This document shows, one piece after another, positions 15,330 to 24,219 of a stretch of 64,000 nucleotides of DNA. The stretch spans positions 62,001 to 126,000 of the forward strand of contig NZ_VFPS01000002.1 of NCBI RefSeq assembly GCF_006716815.1. Reading direction: 5' to 3'. The DNA comes from Microbacterium lacticum. GTDB lineage: Bacteria > Actinomycetota > Actinomycetes > Actinomycetales > Microbacteriaceae. Numbering within the stretch: the first letter of the stretch is position 1; each line of letters starts with the position of its first letter. Position numbers and translations under genes: made by a program. Below the pieces are notes generated by a model. The model was not told where the DNA came from and did no database searches. It saw only the letters and a list, made by a program, of their open reading frames with translations.

Positions 15330-16962
15330 CGTCGGGTGATTTCGCGGGTTGAGGATCGTTGAGGCTTGATTTTCCGGGGGTGTTGGTGCCTCGTGCGGGG
15401 CACTAACGGCGTCGATCTAGACTCGCTCGGTGGGGTGGTTCGTGCGGAAGGTGCGCACCGCGTCGGGTGCGACGGCGGTGCAGATCGCGTCGAAGACCCG
15501 TGGTGTGCGGACGATCGTGGAGCACCTCGGCTCCGCGCACGACGATGAGCAGCTCGCGGTGCTGGTCGCGATCGCGCGGGAGCGGATCGCGGAGCTGGCC
15601 GGGCATGTCCCGTTCGATCTGGACGGGCTGGGCGCGACGCCGCCGGCCACGACCGCGCCGACGGTGACCGGGTCGAGGTCCAGGTTGTTGTGGGATGTCC
15701 TCGAGGACGCCTACGCCCGTCTCGGGTTCGACGCGGTCGGCAACGACACATTCAAGAAGCTGGTCCTGGCCCGCGTCGTCGAGCCGACCAGCAAGGCGGA
15801 CACGCTGCGGGTGTGGGACGAGCTTGGTGTCCCGGGTGCGCCGTCGCTGTCGACCGTGTGGCGGACCCTCGCCCGCAGCGTTGAGCAGGACTGGCGGTCG
15901 AAGATCGCCGCCGCAGCCTACGCGCATGCGACCCGATCTGGCCCGCTCACCGTCGTGCTCTACGACGTCACCACCCTCTACTTCGAGGCGGAGCGTGAAG
16001 ACAAGCTCCGCAAGGTCGGGATGAGCAAAGAGCGCCGCGTCGACCCGCAGATCCTCGTCGGCCTCCTCGTGGACCAGGGCGGGTTCCCCCTCGAAGTCCA
16101 CGAGTTCGCGGGCAACAGGGGCGAGACCCTCACCCTGCTGCCCGTCCTCGACCAGTTCCGCGAACGTCACTCCGCGACCGAGGTCGTGGTCGTCGCGGAC
16201 GCCGGCATGCTGTCCGCAGCGAACCTGAACCGGCTGGAGGACGCCGGGTTCGGTTTCATCGTCGGCTCCCGCACCTCCTCCGCGCCATACGATCTCGCCG
16301 AGCACTACGCGACCGTCGGGAACATCGTCACCGATGGGGAGACGGTCGAGACCACCCGAACCATGGGTGCGGGTGTGAACGCGCGGGAGCGGCGAGTGGT
16401 GTGGCAGTACTCCCACAAGCGGAAGATCCGCGACAACATCACGTTGAACAAGCAGATCGAACGCGCCGAGCAGATCGCTGCCGGCACCCGCCCGGCGAAG
16501 AAGGACCGGTTCGTCACCCTCGGCACGGGGCCCGGCGTGAACTGGGCAAGAGTCGAGAAGGCCCGCGAATACATCGGCCTCAAGGGGTACGTCACCAACC
16601 TCAGCACCGCGACGGCTTCCGCTGCAGAGATCGTGGCGGCCTACCATGACCTGTTCCAGGTCGAGGCGACGTTCCGGATGGCGAAGACCGACCTGCGGGC
16701 GAGGCCGATGTTCGCGTCGACCGCGGACTCGATCCACGCGCACCTCACCGTCGTGTTCTGCGCTCTCGCGATCAGCCGGCACCTCTACAAGACCACCGGC
16801 GTGACGGTCCGCCGTATCGTCCGCGCGCTGCGCCCGCTGCGTGACGTCACGATCACCATCGACGGACACGAACTCACCGCGACCACCCCGCCAACGGGGG
16901 AAGCCGCCGACATCATCGCCGCACTCCGGCCGGGCGTGGGGCACTAATCTGACACGATCCAG
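15315..16962 (+). mobile_element. IS1634-family (IS1549-like) insertion sequence
   Basis: Ends carry inverted repeats CTGGATCGTGTCA. A single DDE transposase fills the element. The flanking duplication is 57 bp, very long for an IS, and characteristic of the IS1634/IS1549 group, for which long and variable duplications have been reported. About 115 non-coding bases precede the transposase. Confidence 0.88.
15430..16947 (+). CDS. IS1634-family transposase
   Basis: A 505-residue DDE transposase with the family's insertion within the catalytic fold. Catalytic context: VVLYDVTTLYFE (first Asp), VVVVADAGMLSAANLNRL (second Asp), and AYHDLFQVEATFRMAKTDL with the downstream Glu, in the YREIW-like block. 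The N-terminal part resembles the domain seen before the core in IS1549. The frame is intact, so the element may be active. Start GTG 15430 has no clear ribosome-binding site. Confidence 0.88.
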   Translation: MGWFVRKVRTASGATAVQIASKTRGVRTIVEHLGSAHDDEQLAVLVAIARERIAELAGHVPFDLDGLGATPPATTAPTVTGSRSRLLWDVLEDAYARLGFDAVGNDTFKKLVLARVVEPTSKADTLRVWDELGVPGAPSLSTVWRTLARSVEQDWRSKIAAAAYAHATRSGPLTVVLYDVTTLYFEAEREDKLRKVGMSKERRVDPQILVGLLVDQGGFPLEVHEFAGNRGETLTLLPVLDQFRERHSATEVVVVADAGMLSAANLNRLEDAGFGFIVGSRTSSAPYDLAEHYATVGNIVTDGETVETTRTMGAGVNARERRVVWQYSHKRKIRDNITLNKQIERAEQIAAGTRPAKKDRFVTLGTGPGVNWARVEKAREYIGLKGYVTNLSTATASAAEIVAAYHDLFQVEATFRMAKTDLRARPMFASTADSIHAHLTVVFCALAISRHLYKTTGVTVRRIVRALRPLRDVTITIDGHELTATTPPTGEAADIIAALRPGVGH

Positions 16963-17019
16963 GAGACCGCGGTCTTCGCCTCGCTCGAGGCGCAGTACCC
17001 ACGGAGGCGCACCGTCAGG
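16963..17019. repeat. 57-bp direct repeat, right copy
   Basis: Exact copy of 15258-15314. The right copy stays joined to the original 5' end of the mpaB-like gene. Confidence 0.9.
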
Positions 17020-17130
17020 GTCGCCCGAAAGCGGCAAGAGAAGACGCGCACGAAGACCTGAGGACTTCCGCTGCGCGCGCACGATTCCATCATCGCCTGC
17101 CGCGGCGCAGGCAGGGCCCATGGGCGCCAA
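17020..17130 (-). pseudogene. 5' end of the interrupted mpaB-like gene
   Basis: Reads towards the IS on the minus strand (VRAQRKSSGLRARLLLPLSG) and continues in frame through the right repeat into GDPDGAPPWVLRLERGEDRG, the same residues found at the start of the 3' part. Deleting the IS and one repeat restores one continuous frame. The exact original start is unclear (GTG near 17085 or an upstream ATG/TTG). Confidence 0.72.
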
Positions 17131-17158
17131 AGCCGGGCGGCACGGCGGGCGTGGCCCC

Positions 17159-17857
17159 TCAGAGAAGTGCCGCGAACCGCTCCGTCGCTTCCACAGGCCC
17201 GATGACGATGAGAAGGTCCCCGGCCGAGATGACCGATGACGCGCCGGCAGCGCGCCACTCTCCGTCAGCGCTTCTGACCTTGACGATGGTGACTCCGTAC
17301 CGGCGCCGCACGGCGGCCTGCTCGAGCGTCTTGCCCACGATCGCCCCCGGAGCCACCGTCTTGGCGACCACGAGGTCGCGATCGAACTCGACGTAGTCCA
17401 GCATGGCGCCGCGCACGAGGTGTGCCACCCGTCGACCCATATCGGCTTCGGGGAAGATCACATGCTCGATGCCGAGCTGTTCGAGGATCAGCCCGTGCTG
17501 CTCGCTGATCGCCTTCGCCCAGATCGAGCGGACTCCCATTCGCTTCAGGAGCGACGTGGTCAGGATGCTCGCTTGGATATCCGATCCGATGCCGACGACG
17601 ACCCGGTCGAACTGTGTGACGCCGAGCTGTTCCAACGCGACCTCTTTCGTCGAGTCCGCGCGAACGACATGCGTCAGCACGCCGTTGAGGGACTGCACGA
17701 CGTCCTCGTCGGTGTCGATGCCGAGCACCTCAGTCCCGGAGCGGACCAACTCGGTCGCGAGGGCGCCACCGAATCGTCCCAGGCCGATGACGGCGACGCT
17801 GGTGGCGGATGAGTCCTTTGCGCGCCGGCGGCGGAAGAAAAGAGTCGGGTTATCCAA
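17159..17857 (-). CDS. ktrA: Potassium uptake regulatory subunit, KtrA/TrkA type
   Basis: A 232-residue cytosolic RCK protein: NAD(H)/nucleotide-binding GLGRFGGALATELVRSGTEV, acidic GIDTDEDVV, and an RCK C-terminal domain. It gates the membrane subunit encoded just upstream. The start is a TTG at 17857 that overlaps the ktrB stop by eight bases, with GGAG nine to ten bases before it. Confidence 0.9.
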   Translation of the reverse strand: MDNPTLFFRRRRAKDSSATSVAVIGLGRFGGALATELVRSGTEVLGIDTDEDVVQSLNGVLTHVVRADSTKEVALEQLGVTQFDRVVVGIGSDIQASILTTSLLKRMGVRSIWAKAISEQHGLILEQLGIEHVIFPEADMGRRVAHLVRGAMLDYVEFDRDLVVAKTVAPGAIVGKTLEQAAVRRRYGVTIVKVRSADGEWRAAGASSVISAGDLLIVIGPVEATERFAALL

Positions 17858-19190
17858 TGATCGGACGCTCCTTCGGGAGTTCGTACATTCGCTTCTGGGT
17901 GGTCAGCGCGAGAGCCGATCCGAGGAGAACGGGACCCAGCCTCCCGATGAACATGAGGGCTATCAACACAAGTTGCGCCACCTCGGGGAGGTCGGCAGTG
18001 ATCCCCGTCGAGAGTCCGACGGTGGCGAACGCCGAGATCACTTCGAAAAGGACGCGATCTAAGCCGAATGGGCTCATCAGCATAATCGCCAGTGTCGATC
18101 CGACCACGAGCGCAACCGCGAGCAGGGCGACGGTGAGCGCCTCACGGTGCGTCGATCGAGGCAGCCGCTTCCCGAACATGTTGACGGCGGTGTCACCGCG
18201 CAATTCCGCCACGATGATGAAGAAGAGCACCGCGAACGTCGTGATCTTCAGTCCGCCGGCCGTCCCGGCAGGCCCGCCGCCGATGAACATGAGGATGTCT
18301 GTGACGAACCAGCTCTCCGCATGCATCTGTGACACGTCGATCGTGTTGAAGCCCGCGGTCCTCGGCATGACCGACATCGCGAACCCGGCGAGGAGCCGGC
18401 CGGCCGGCTCGAGAGGACCCAGCGTGCCAGGGTTCGACCACTCCAGTGCGGTGAGGGCGATCGCACCGAAGACGAGGAGAACGAGCGAGCCGATCACGAC
18501 GGTCATGGTGTTGAGCGTCCATCGACGCGGGAGCAGGAGCCGGCGGCGGAGTTCCATGATCACGGGGAACCCGAGACCGCCCAGGATGATCGCCGCGCAG
18601 ATCGGGAGGCAGATCCAGGGGTCTGCAACGAACGACATCAGGTTGTCGCTGAATAGCGCGAATCCCGCGTTGTTGAAGGCGGATACGGCGTGGAAGACGC
18701 CGAGCCACACGGCGCGGCCCGGTTCCTCGGCGTATCCGAGCCAGAACCTCAGGAACAGGACCAGGGCGACAACGGCTTGCGTCGTCATCGTGATGACCGC
18801 GACGCCCAGAAGGACGCGGCGGACGTCGCCGACGGCGACCGTGTGGGTCTCGCTCACCGCAGTGAGTCTCGTGCGCAGTCCCAGCCGCCGGGCGACGAGC
18901 AATCCGAGGAGGGTTGCGATGGACATCACCCCGAATCCGCCGATCTGTATGAGCACGAGGATCACGCCCTGCCCGAACGGCGACCAGAACACGGGGGTAT
19001 CGACAACGATGTGTCCCGTCACGCATAGCGCGCTCGTCGCGGTGAACAGCGCTTCCATAAACGTCGCGGAGCGGCCCTGGACGGCGATCGGAAGACTGAG
19101 CAGGAAGGTCCCGACAGCGAGGACCAGACCGAAGGCTCCGGAGATGGCCCGACCGGGGGTGAGTCGGAGGACGCTACGCAACGACTGCAC
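17850..19190 (-). CDS. ktrB: Potassium uptake membrane subunit, KtrB/TrkH type
   Basis: A 446-residue channel-like transporter with four pore-loop repeats. Selectivity regions are visible as ATSALCVTGH, AFNNAGFALFSDN, RTAGFNTIDV and AFATVGLSTGI. With KtrA it forms a potassium (often Na-dependent) uptake system in the membrane. The two genes are one operon. Confidence 0.92.
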   Translation of the reverse strand: MQSLRSVLRLTPGRAISGAFGLVLAVGTFLLSLPIAVQGRSATFMEALFTATSALCVTGHIVVDTPVFWSPFGQGVILVLIQIGGFGVMSIATLLGLLVARRLGLRTRLTAVSETHTVAVGDVRRVLLGVAVITMTTQAVVALVLFLRFWLGYAEEPGRAVWLGVFHAVSAFNNAGFALFSDNLMSFVADPWICLPICAAIILGGLGFPVIMELRRRLLLPRRWTLNTMTVVIGSLVLLVFGAIALTALEWSNPGTLGPLEPAGRLLAGFAMSVMPRTAGFNTIDVSQMHAESWFVTDILMFIGGGPAGTAGGLKITTFAVLFFIIVAELRGDTAVNMFGKRLPRSTHREALTVALLAVALVVGSTLAIMLMSPFGLDRVLFEVISAFATVGLSTGITADLPEVAQLVLIALMFIGRLGPVLLGSALALTTQKRMYELPKERPIIG

Positions 19191-19288
19191 TCGGCAACAA
19201 TCTCACAGTCGGGAGTGTCCGGGTGGGCTGACACGGTAACGACAAGCCCACACAGCGAGTTCGGCAAACGTTCTGGGTCGGCGAAACC

Positions 19289-19771
19289 GGCTCTTCGGAA
19301 TTAGGGGTGTAGTTGGGGTCTGAATCCTCCGGCTTCGAGCAGGCTCCTGGCGATGTAGTTCGTGAGGTTGCGGAAGCCGAGCGCGGAGCCGCGGAGGTGT
19401 TCGAGCCTGCCGTTGATCGCTTCCGTGGGCCCGTTGGACGTGCCGGGACGGTCGAAGAACGCGAGCACGTCGGCGGCGCGCTGCTTGAGGGTGCGGCCGA
19501 GCTTGCGGATCTCGACGAGCGCGGCAGGAACCCCGGTGCTGACCGCGTCGATCACGGCTTGCATCATCTGCTTGCCGAGCTTCTTGTCGGGTTCACGATA
19601 CGCCGCGATCATGCGCTGGTAGATGCCCCAGGTCGCTTCGACCTCGACGTGCTCCTCGGCCGCGAACAACGCCTCCAGCCGGGAGCGTTGCCGGTCGGTG
19701 AGCAGCTTGTCGCCGGTGTGCAGGGTGCGGCGTGCCTGGTAGAGCGGGTCGCCCTTCATCCCGCGCCGACC
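19289..19771 (-). mobile_element. ISL3-family element, truncated remnant with 3' end of transposase
   Basis: The left terminal repeat GGCTCTTCGGAATTAGGG (19289 on) matches the start of the complete ISL3 copy at 22488. The coding part 19301-19771 gives the C-terminal third of an ISL3 transposase (DRQRSRLEALFAAEEHVEVE, GTSNGPTEAINGRLEHLRGS, GFRNLTNYIARSLLEAGGF). Homology stops near 19771, so the N-terminus and the other end are lost. It is not a recent duplicate of the 22488 element, since residues differ widely. Confidence 0.82.
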
Positions 19772-19874
19772 GAAGCGGAACCATCCCCACGATCCAGCTC
19801 GACCCGCGCCGGATGATCCCCCGCGTCCCGCTGCTGCGCGCATTCGGGATCAACACCTGACACGCCGAAGCCAG
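19772..19874 (+). other. Short debris between the ISL3 remnant and the nucleotidyltransferase gene
   Basis: One plus-strand frame reads TIPTIQLDPRRMIPRVPLLR and AFGINT then stop at about 19860. This looks like the last codons of a lost gene cut by the ISL3 remnant. I do not recognise the family. Confidence 0.3.
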
Positions 19875-20621
19875 TCACCCGACCGCGCCTGCGATGAGTG
19901 CGGCGTTCATGAGCCCCCGTTCTCGGTCGGCCGGATCGAGATTCACCCAGCTCGAGTGCCCCTCGTCACCTAGGTTCTCGAGGATGGCGCGGAGCCTGCG
20001 CCGGTCGTTCGCGCTCATCGTGTCGTAGGCGAGCTCGGACGCGTCGCTGACGCTGGCACGGATGACGGCTGCATCGTCGAGGTGGCGGGCCCGATCGCGG
20101 TTGTCCACGAGATAGGCCGCTCCTTTGGCGACCAGCGCGCCGAGCTCATCGGGCACACCGAGGACGACGCGGGCACCGCCATTGAAGATCAGCGTGTACG
20201 TGTCGCGGCGGCGGATAGCCTGCTCTCCGGCTGGCGCAGCGAACGCGGGTCGTTGCGCGAGCCTCGGCCGCATCCGAGAGGGCAGATGGTCGGCGACCAT
20301 GACGTCTACCTTGCGGCCGTCCGCGTGCACAAATCGATAGGCATGCTCTTCGCTTTCGACGAGCTCGAACCCGATCTGGGCCAGGGCGGCCCGGGTCCCG
20401 GCCAGAGAGCTGCGGTCGGCCCAGTAGTCCACGAGCGCGTCCATGTCGTCGGTGGACCGGCGCATCGCCACCCCGGCCCTACTGCCGTGGATTGCGACCA
20501 TGAGGCCACCCACAAGTGTGAGGTTCTCCGAGATCCCGGTGCCGGCTACGTCGATGACCGTCCGCCATGCGGGGAGAAGGTCGTCAGCCCCCATATCAAC
20601 GGTCAGTTCAAGGCCAGCCAT
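19875..20621 (-). CDS. Nucleotidyltransferase-fold protein, AbiEii-like (candidate toxin)
   Basis: A 248-residue protein with the hallmarks of the nucleotidyltransferase fold: LVGGLMVAIHGSRAG (GG with following HGS), then STDDMDALVDYWA supplying the DxD, and DGRKVDVMVADHLPS with a third acidic position. It resembles AbiEii/AbiGii toxins and related enzymes that modify tRNA or proteins. The ATG at 20621 has GAGGA six bases upstream and lies inside the end of the HTH gene, 19-base overlap, so the two are coupled. Function as a toxin is inference. Confidence 0.62.
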   Translation of the reverse strand: MAGLELTVDMGADDLLPAWRTVIDVAGTGISENLTLVGGLMVAIHGSRAGVAMRRSTDDMDALVDYWADRSSLAGTRAALAQIGFELVESEEHAYRFVHADGRKVDVMVADHLPSRMRPRLAQRPAFAAPAGEQAIRRRDTYTLIFNGGARVVLGVPDELGALVAKGAAYLVDNRDRARHLDDAAVIRASVSDASELAYDTMSANDRRRLRAILENLGDEGHSSWVNLDPADRERGLMNAALIAGAVG

Positions 20622-21283
20622 GCGTTCCTCAGCTCAGTGAGAGCTCGCAGGCCACCGCTGCGTTCCCTGGTGTCGGTGCTGACAGCGAGGTCCGCGGCGA
20701 TGACCGCGGCCGGCATCGTGTCACCGTCGTACGTGATCGGCAGCGTGTTGTCGTAGAGGACGTCTTGGCCGCTGGTCGAGGCCGCCATGAAGTGCGTGCG
20801 GGCGTACTCGTCGATTTCGCCGCGGCGGACGTAGCCGGAAACTTGGCGGGTGTCGTCCATGAGTCCGACGCGCAGCTGGCCGGCGGCGGAGCGGCCGGTA
20901 GCGATGAGCTCTTCCCCGGCCTTGGTGGCATTGGCGGCACGGTAGCGGTGCGCTCGGGTGCGCCCTGAGACGGCGCGCGCGAGCTCGTCTGCACCCCATG
21001 TGCGCAGTCGCCGGCGTGTGCGCGAAAGGGTGCTGGGGGTTAGCCAGGTCGCCTCGAGGCCGCTGAGCTCCCACAGCAGTCCCCACGCGGTGTTGGCGTC
21101 GAGCTTTCGACCACCTCCGCGGCGAAAAGACGTTTCGTAGCGGAGCACGGAGTCAGCGTCGGCCAGCCACGCGCCGGAGGAGAGTTTGCGCCCGGCGATG
21201 GAGCCTTCGGCGAGGAGGTCGATGGCGTGGCGCCGCGAGACTCCGAGGCGGCTGGCGAGTTCGGTCGCCGTCAGGTGAACCAT
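20603..21283 (-). CDS. HTH DNA-binding protein paired with the nucleotidyltransferase (candidate antitoxin)
   Basis: A 226-residue protein: N-terminal excisionase/MerR-like HTH (TATELASRLGVSRRHAIDLL), a short wing (AGRKLSSGAWLADADSVLRY), then about 160 residues of unknown fold. GGAGG lies about nine bases before the ATG. It is first in a two-gene operon with the overlapping nucleotidyltransferase. The order HTH regulator then nucleotidyltransferase is that of AbiEi-AbiEii type IV toxin-antitoxin systems. I do not recognise the C-terminal domain. Confidence 0.62.
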   Translation of the reverse strand: MVHLTATELASRLGVSRRHAIDLLAEGSIAGRKLSSGAWLADADSVLRYETSFRRGGGRKLDANTAWGLLWELSGLEATWLTPSTLSRTRRRLRTWGADELARAVSGRTRAHRYRAANATKAGEELIATGRSAAGQLRVGLMDDTRQVSGYVRRGEIDEYARTHFMAASTSGQDVLYDNTLPITYDGDTMPAAVIAADLAVSTDTRERSGGLRALTELRNAWLALN

Positions 21284-21294
21284 TGCAGAACACC

Positions 21295-21306
21295 TCCAAA
21301 CTTGGA
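21295..21306 (-). promoter_or_regulatory. Palindrome TCCAA-N2-TTGGA over the ribosome-binding site of the HTH gene
   Basis: The palindrome overlaps the GGAGG sequence before the HTH gene; a -10-like CACAAT lies just upstream on the same strand. Such a site would let the HTH protein repress its own operon. Confidence 0.4.
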
Positions 21307-21498
21307 ACTATTGTGACACAGAGTTGGCGCGCCGCGCGCCGCGCGCAAACGGTCCTTAATCGGGACCGCCTGCGTGACGCCGGCCTACGTGCGGCGCCGG
21401 TCTGCCGGTTCAGGGAGCGCAAAACGCGCTCATCTCCTCAGCACTGGGATGCCGGGCGCAGGCGAGCATGTCGCCCTTATGGCTTACGCTCGCGATTG

Positions 21499-22486
21499 AT
21501 GCGTAATGTCACGACTGCACCGAGGCCCGACCTTTGGCGAGTGGCTTCTGAGCTCACGATCACCCCGACCGGGGATGACCTCGGGTCGCGCGCTGCGCGG
21601 CGACTCGTTCGCCGTCGCCGGCGGCGAAACTGGTGGTGGTTCGGAGGCGCGACGGTTGTAGCCTTCGCGGCGGGCGTCCTCGCAGTACTTCTTCAGCACC
21701 CCGTTGCGAGTTCAGCCCTCACCGTTCTAGCCGCACTCGGGGTCGCGCTTGCCGCCGCTGCCGGGACTGTGCAGTTGCGCGCGGGAACTTACAGGCGGTT
21801 GACGTCCCGGATGAGGCGAGGAGCCACCCCCGCGTGGTGGGTGTTCACTTCGCTTGCGTGGGCTGCGGTGCTCTCAGCGGGCGTCGCCGCGATCATCACG
21901 GTGACATCTGAGGGGTCGTTTACCTCGGTTGAATCCCTCGTGTCGACCAAACTGGCGGCCTTCATGCTCGGGTTCGTTGGTATGTTGCTCAGCGCCGCGA
22001 GTTCGGCATCCGTGCCACCCTTGCTGTCTGCCTCTCCCAAGCCGCGACAGTATCAAGCGCACTGGAGCCAGCTGACCTGGACCGCGTCACTACTCGCAGC
22101 GACGCTCAGCGCGATGTCGCTCGCTCTGTATCGCGGGCAGGATAGCTGGGTCGTGGAAGTGACGGTCACGATCGGGTTCGCCTTCATCGCGGCCCTCCTC
22201 GCGTGGCACGCGCGGGCGCTACACAACCTCCGGTCTCAACGAGCACGGCTGCTCGATGGCTTGGCAGGGGCCTACGAACTGATGACGGACGCCGACAATA
22301 CGGACGCCGCCGTAACCCGCACGCTGCTCGCACTCCGCGCACTCACCGTGCCGGACCCGTTTCGCTCGCAGTCTCCGGCTGCCCCACCTGCGGCGACCGG
22401 CTGGGAGATTGCGGAGGTTGTCAGCATCTTGTTGCATGCCTACGGATATGGCGATTTGCCGGAATCAGTCGCCAGCAGGGCTTTGC
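21499..22486 (+). pseudogene. Multi-span membrane protein of unknown family, 5' part, interrupted by ISL3
   Basis: From ATG 21499 the frame encodes an Arg-rich N-terminus (RRLVRRRRRRNWWW) and about six hydrophobic stretches arranged in pairs (e.g. GGATVVAFAAGVLAVLL, VFTSLAWAAVLSAGVAAIIT, VTIGFAFIAALLAWHA), then a soluble C-terminal region. It is cut after SRAL by the ISL3 element. Joining base 22486 to 23984 restores one open frame of 396 codons. I do not recognise the family. No ribosome-binding site is clear, so the start is uncertain. Confidence 0.65.
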
Positions 22487-22487
22487 G

Positions 22488-23976
22488 GGCTCTTCGGACT
22501 TTAGGTGGGGGTGGTGGGGTCGAGGCCGCCGGCGATGAGGAGCATGCGGAGTCGGTAGTTGTCGTAGTTGCGGAAGCCGCGGGCGACGCGGCGGGCGAGT
22601 TCGATGAGGCCGTTCACGGCCTCGGTGCCGCCGTTGGATGACCGGTCGGTATCCCAGTAGGACAGGAACGCGGCCCGCCACTGACGCAGGGTGCGGCCGA
22701 GTCGGGCGATCTCGGGGATCGGGCAGGTCGGGAGCGATTCGAGCACGTGCTCGGCGATCTTGCGCCCGGTGGCGAGGTCGGCATGCCGGTAGGCGTCGCG
22801 GAGTTGCTGCGCGGCCTGCCAGGCGACGTCGACCTCGACGTGCTCCTCGCGCTGCGTGAACGCGGCATCGAGCCGGGCCTTCTGCCGGTCGGTGAGTCGT
22901 TCCTGCCCGGCGCGGAGGATGTTGCGGATCCCGTAGAGCGCATCACCTCTGCGTCCGCGGTGCCCGAGGGTGTCTTGCTGGACGCGGCGGCGGACCTCAT
23001 CGACCGCGGTGGTGCCGAGCTTGACGACGTGGAACGCGTCGAGCACCGCGACGGTATCGTCGAGCTCGTCGTCGAGGGCCTTCTTGTAGCCGGCGAACGG
23101 GTCCAGCGTCGCGACCTGCACCCCGTCGCGGAACTCCTGCCCGCGCTCTTGCAGCCAGTCGGCGTAGGCCTTCGCGCTGCGCCCGGGCACGAGGTCCAGC
23201 AGGCGGGCCCTCACCCGCCCGGACGCATCGCGCGACAGGTCGACCATCCCGGTCAGTTCCTTCGGACCCCGCCCGCCATCGGCGACGGGTCTGGTGGACA
23301 CGTGGTGCCAGAGGTGCTCGTCGACGCCGAGCGTGGTGACCCCGTCGAAGCGGGACCCGTCCGCGGCGCGCGTCTCGAGCACCGGCCTGACGTGTCGCCA
23401 GACCGTGCGCCACGACACCCCGAGCTGGCGGGCGACGCCCTGCACCGACGCGTTCTCCCTCCGCATCTGCCCCACCGCCCAGATCACCGCTCGGGCCGTG
23501 AGCTTGGCGCGAGGCGCGGCGACCAGAGCGTTCTGCTCGGTGAACGACTCCCTCGGGCACGCCTCATCAGCGCACCGGAACCTGCGCTTGCGCCACCGGA
23601 CCCGCACCGCAGCGGCGCTCATCGGCGCATCGACCAGCACGAGCGCCTTCCGGCCCCGCGACTCGGCGACCTGCCCGCACCCCGGGCACCCGACCGGCCC
23701 CGGCGGGGACTCGACGTCGATCAGGAGCACGCCGTCGCGGCAGCGCTCGACAGCCACCACGTGCAGCCCGCCGAGGCCGACGAGCACATCGCAGCGATCA
23801 CAGTAGACAGCAGAAGACGGGCACGCAGCGGCGCACCCCGTAGCATCGGGCACGGGTCGAGGTCTCCGAACGGAAAGGAAGCTTGATCGCTACCGATCCT
23901 CGGGGCCTCGACCCGCCCCACCCCGTCACCACGCGGCCCCGCACATCACCCACCCCCACCTAAAGTCCGAAGAGCC
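22488..23976 (-). mobile_element. ISL3-family insertion sequence, complete
   Basis: Terminal inverted repeats of about 26 bp begin GGCTCTTCGGACTTTAGG. Flanks GCTTTGCG (22480-22487) and GCTTTGCT (23977-23984) match at seven of eight bases, consistent with an 8-bp duplication with one later change. The transposase frame is intact. It splits a membrane-protein gene. Confidence 0.9.
22501..23853 (-). CDS. ISL3-family transposase
   Basis: A 450-residue DDE transposase. The N-terminal zinc-binding region has paired cysteines (VYCDRCD, VGCPGCGQ, RFRCADEAC). An HTH around VQGVARQLGVSWRTVWRHV follows. Catalytic motifs are TLGVDEHLWHH, VAVLDAFHVVKLG and SSNGGTEAVNGLIEL (last Glu). Length matches the family. 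Confidence 0.93.
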   Translation of the reverse strand: MPDATGCAAACPSSAVYCDRCDVLVGLGGLHVVAVERCRDGVLLIDVESPPGPVGCPGCGQVAESRGRKALVLVDAPMSAAAVRVRWRKRRFRCADEACPRESFTEQNALVAAPRAKLTARAVIWAVGQMRRENASVQGVARQLGVSWRTVWRHVRPVLETRAADGSRFDGVTTLGVDEHLWHHVSTRPVADGGRGPKELTGMVDLSRDASGRVRARLLDLVPGRSAKAYADWLQERGQEFRDGVQVATLDPFAGYKKALDDELDDTVAVLDAFHVVKLGTTAVDEVRRRVQQDTLGHRGRRGDALYGIRNILRAGQERLTDRQKARLDAAFTQREEHVEVDVAWQAAQQLRDAYRHADLATGRKIAEHVLESLPTCPIPEIARLGRTLRQWRAAFLSYWDTDRSSNGGTEAVNGLIELARRVARGFRNYDNYRLRMLLIAGGLDPTTPT

Positions 23977-23983
23977 GCTTTGC

Positions 23984-24186
23984 TGGCGGGCGAGCTCGGG
24001 CAGCCGTTTCGCGATGTACTAGGCGCGGAGAGCACAGAACTGCGAGTTGCGGGATGCGATTTCATATCTCGGACGATCGAGTGGACATCGCGCAACACTG
24101 CCACCGGCCCGGCCCGCTTGCCTTTATCAGTCCGGTCAGGATCCATATACGGTCGGTGCCCGTTGGCGGGGCATCGTCGGTCGTAG
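23984..24186 (+). pseudogene. Membrane protein of unknown family, 3' part beyond the ISL3 insertion
   Basis: Continues the 21499 frame with LAGELGQPFRDVLGAESTEL and ends at a TAG in 24184-24186. Its GC content is lower than the core genes. It converges on the HsdR_N-type gene with 33 bases between them. Confidence 0.6.
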
Positions 24187-24219
24187 CGGATCCCTCTCCG
24201 CGCACCGGCTCTTACTTCG

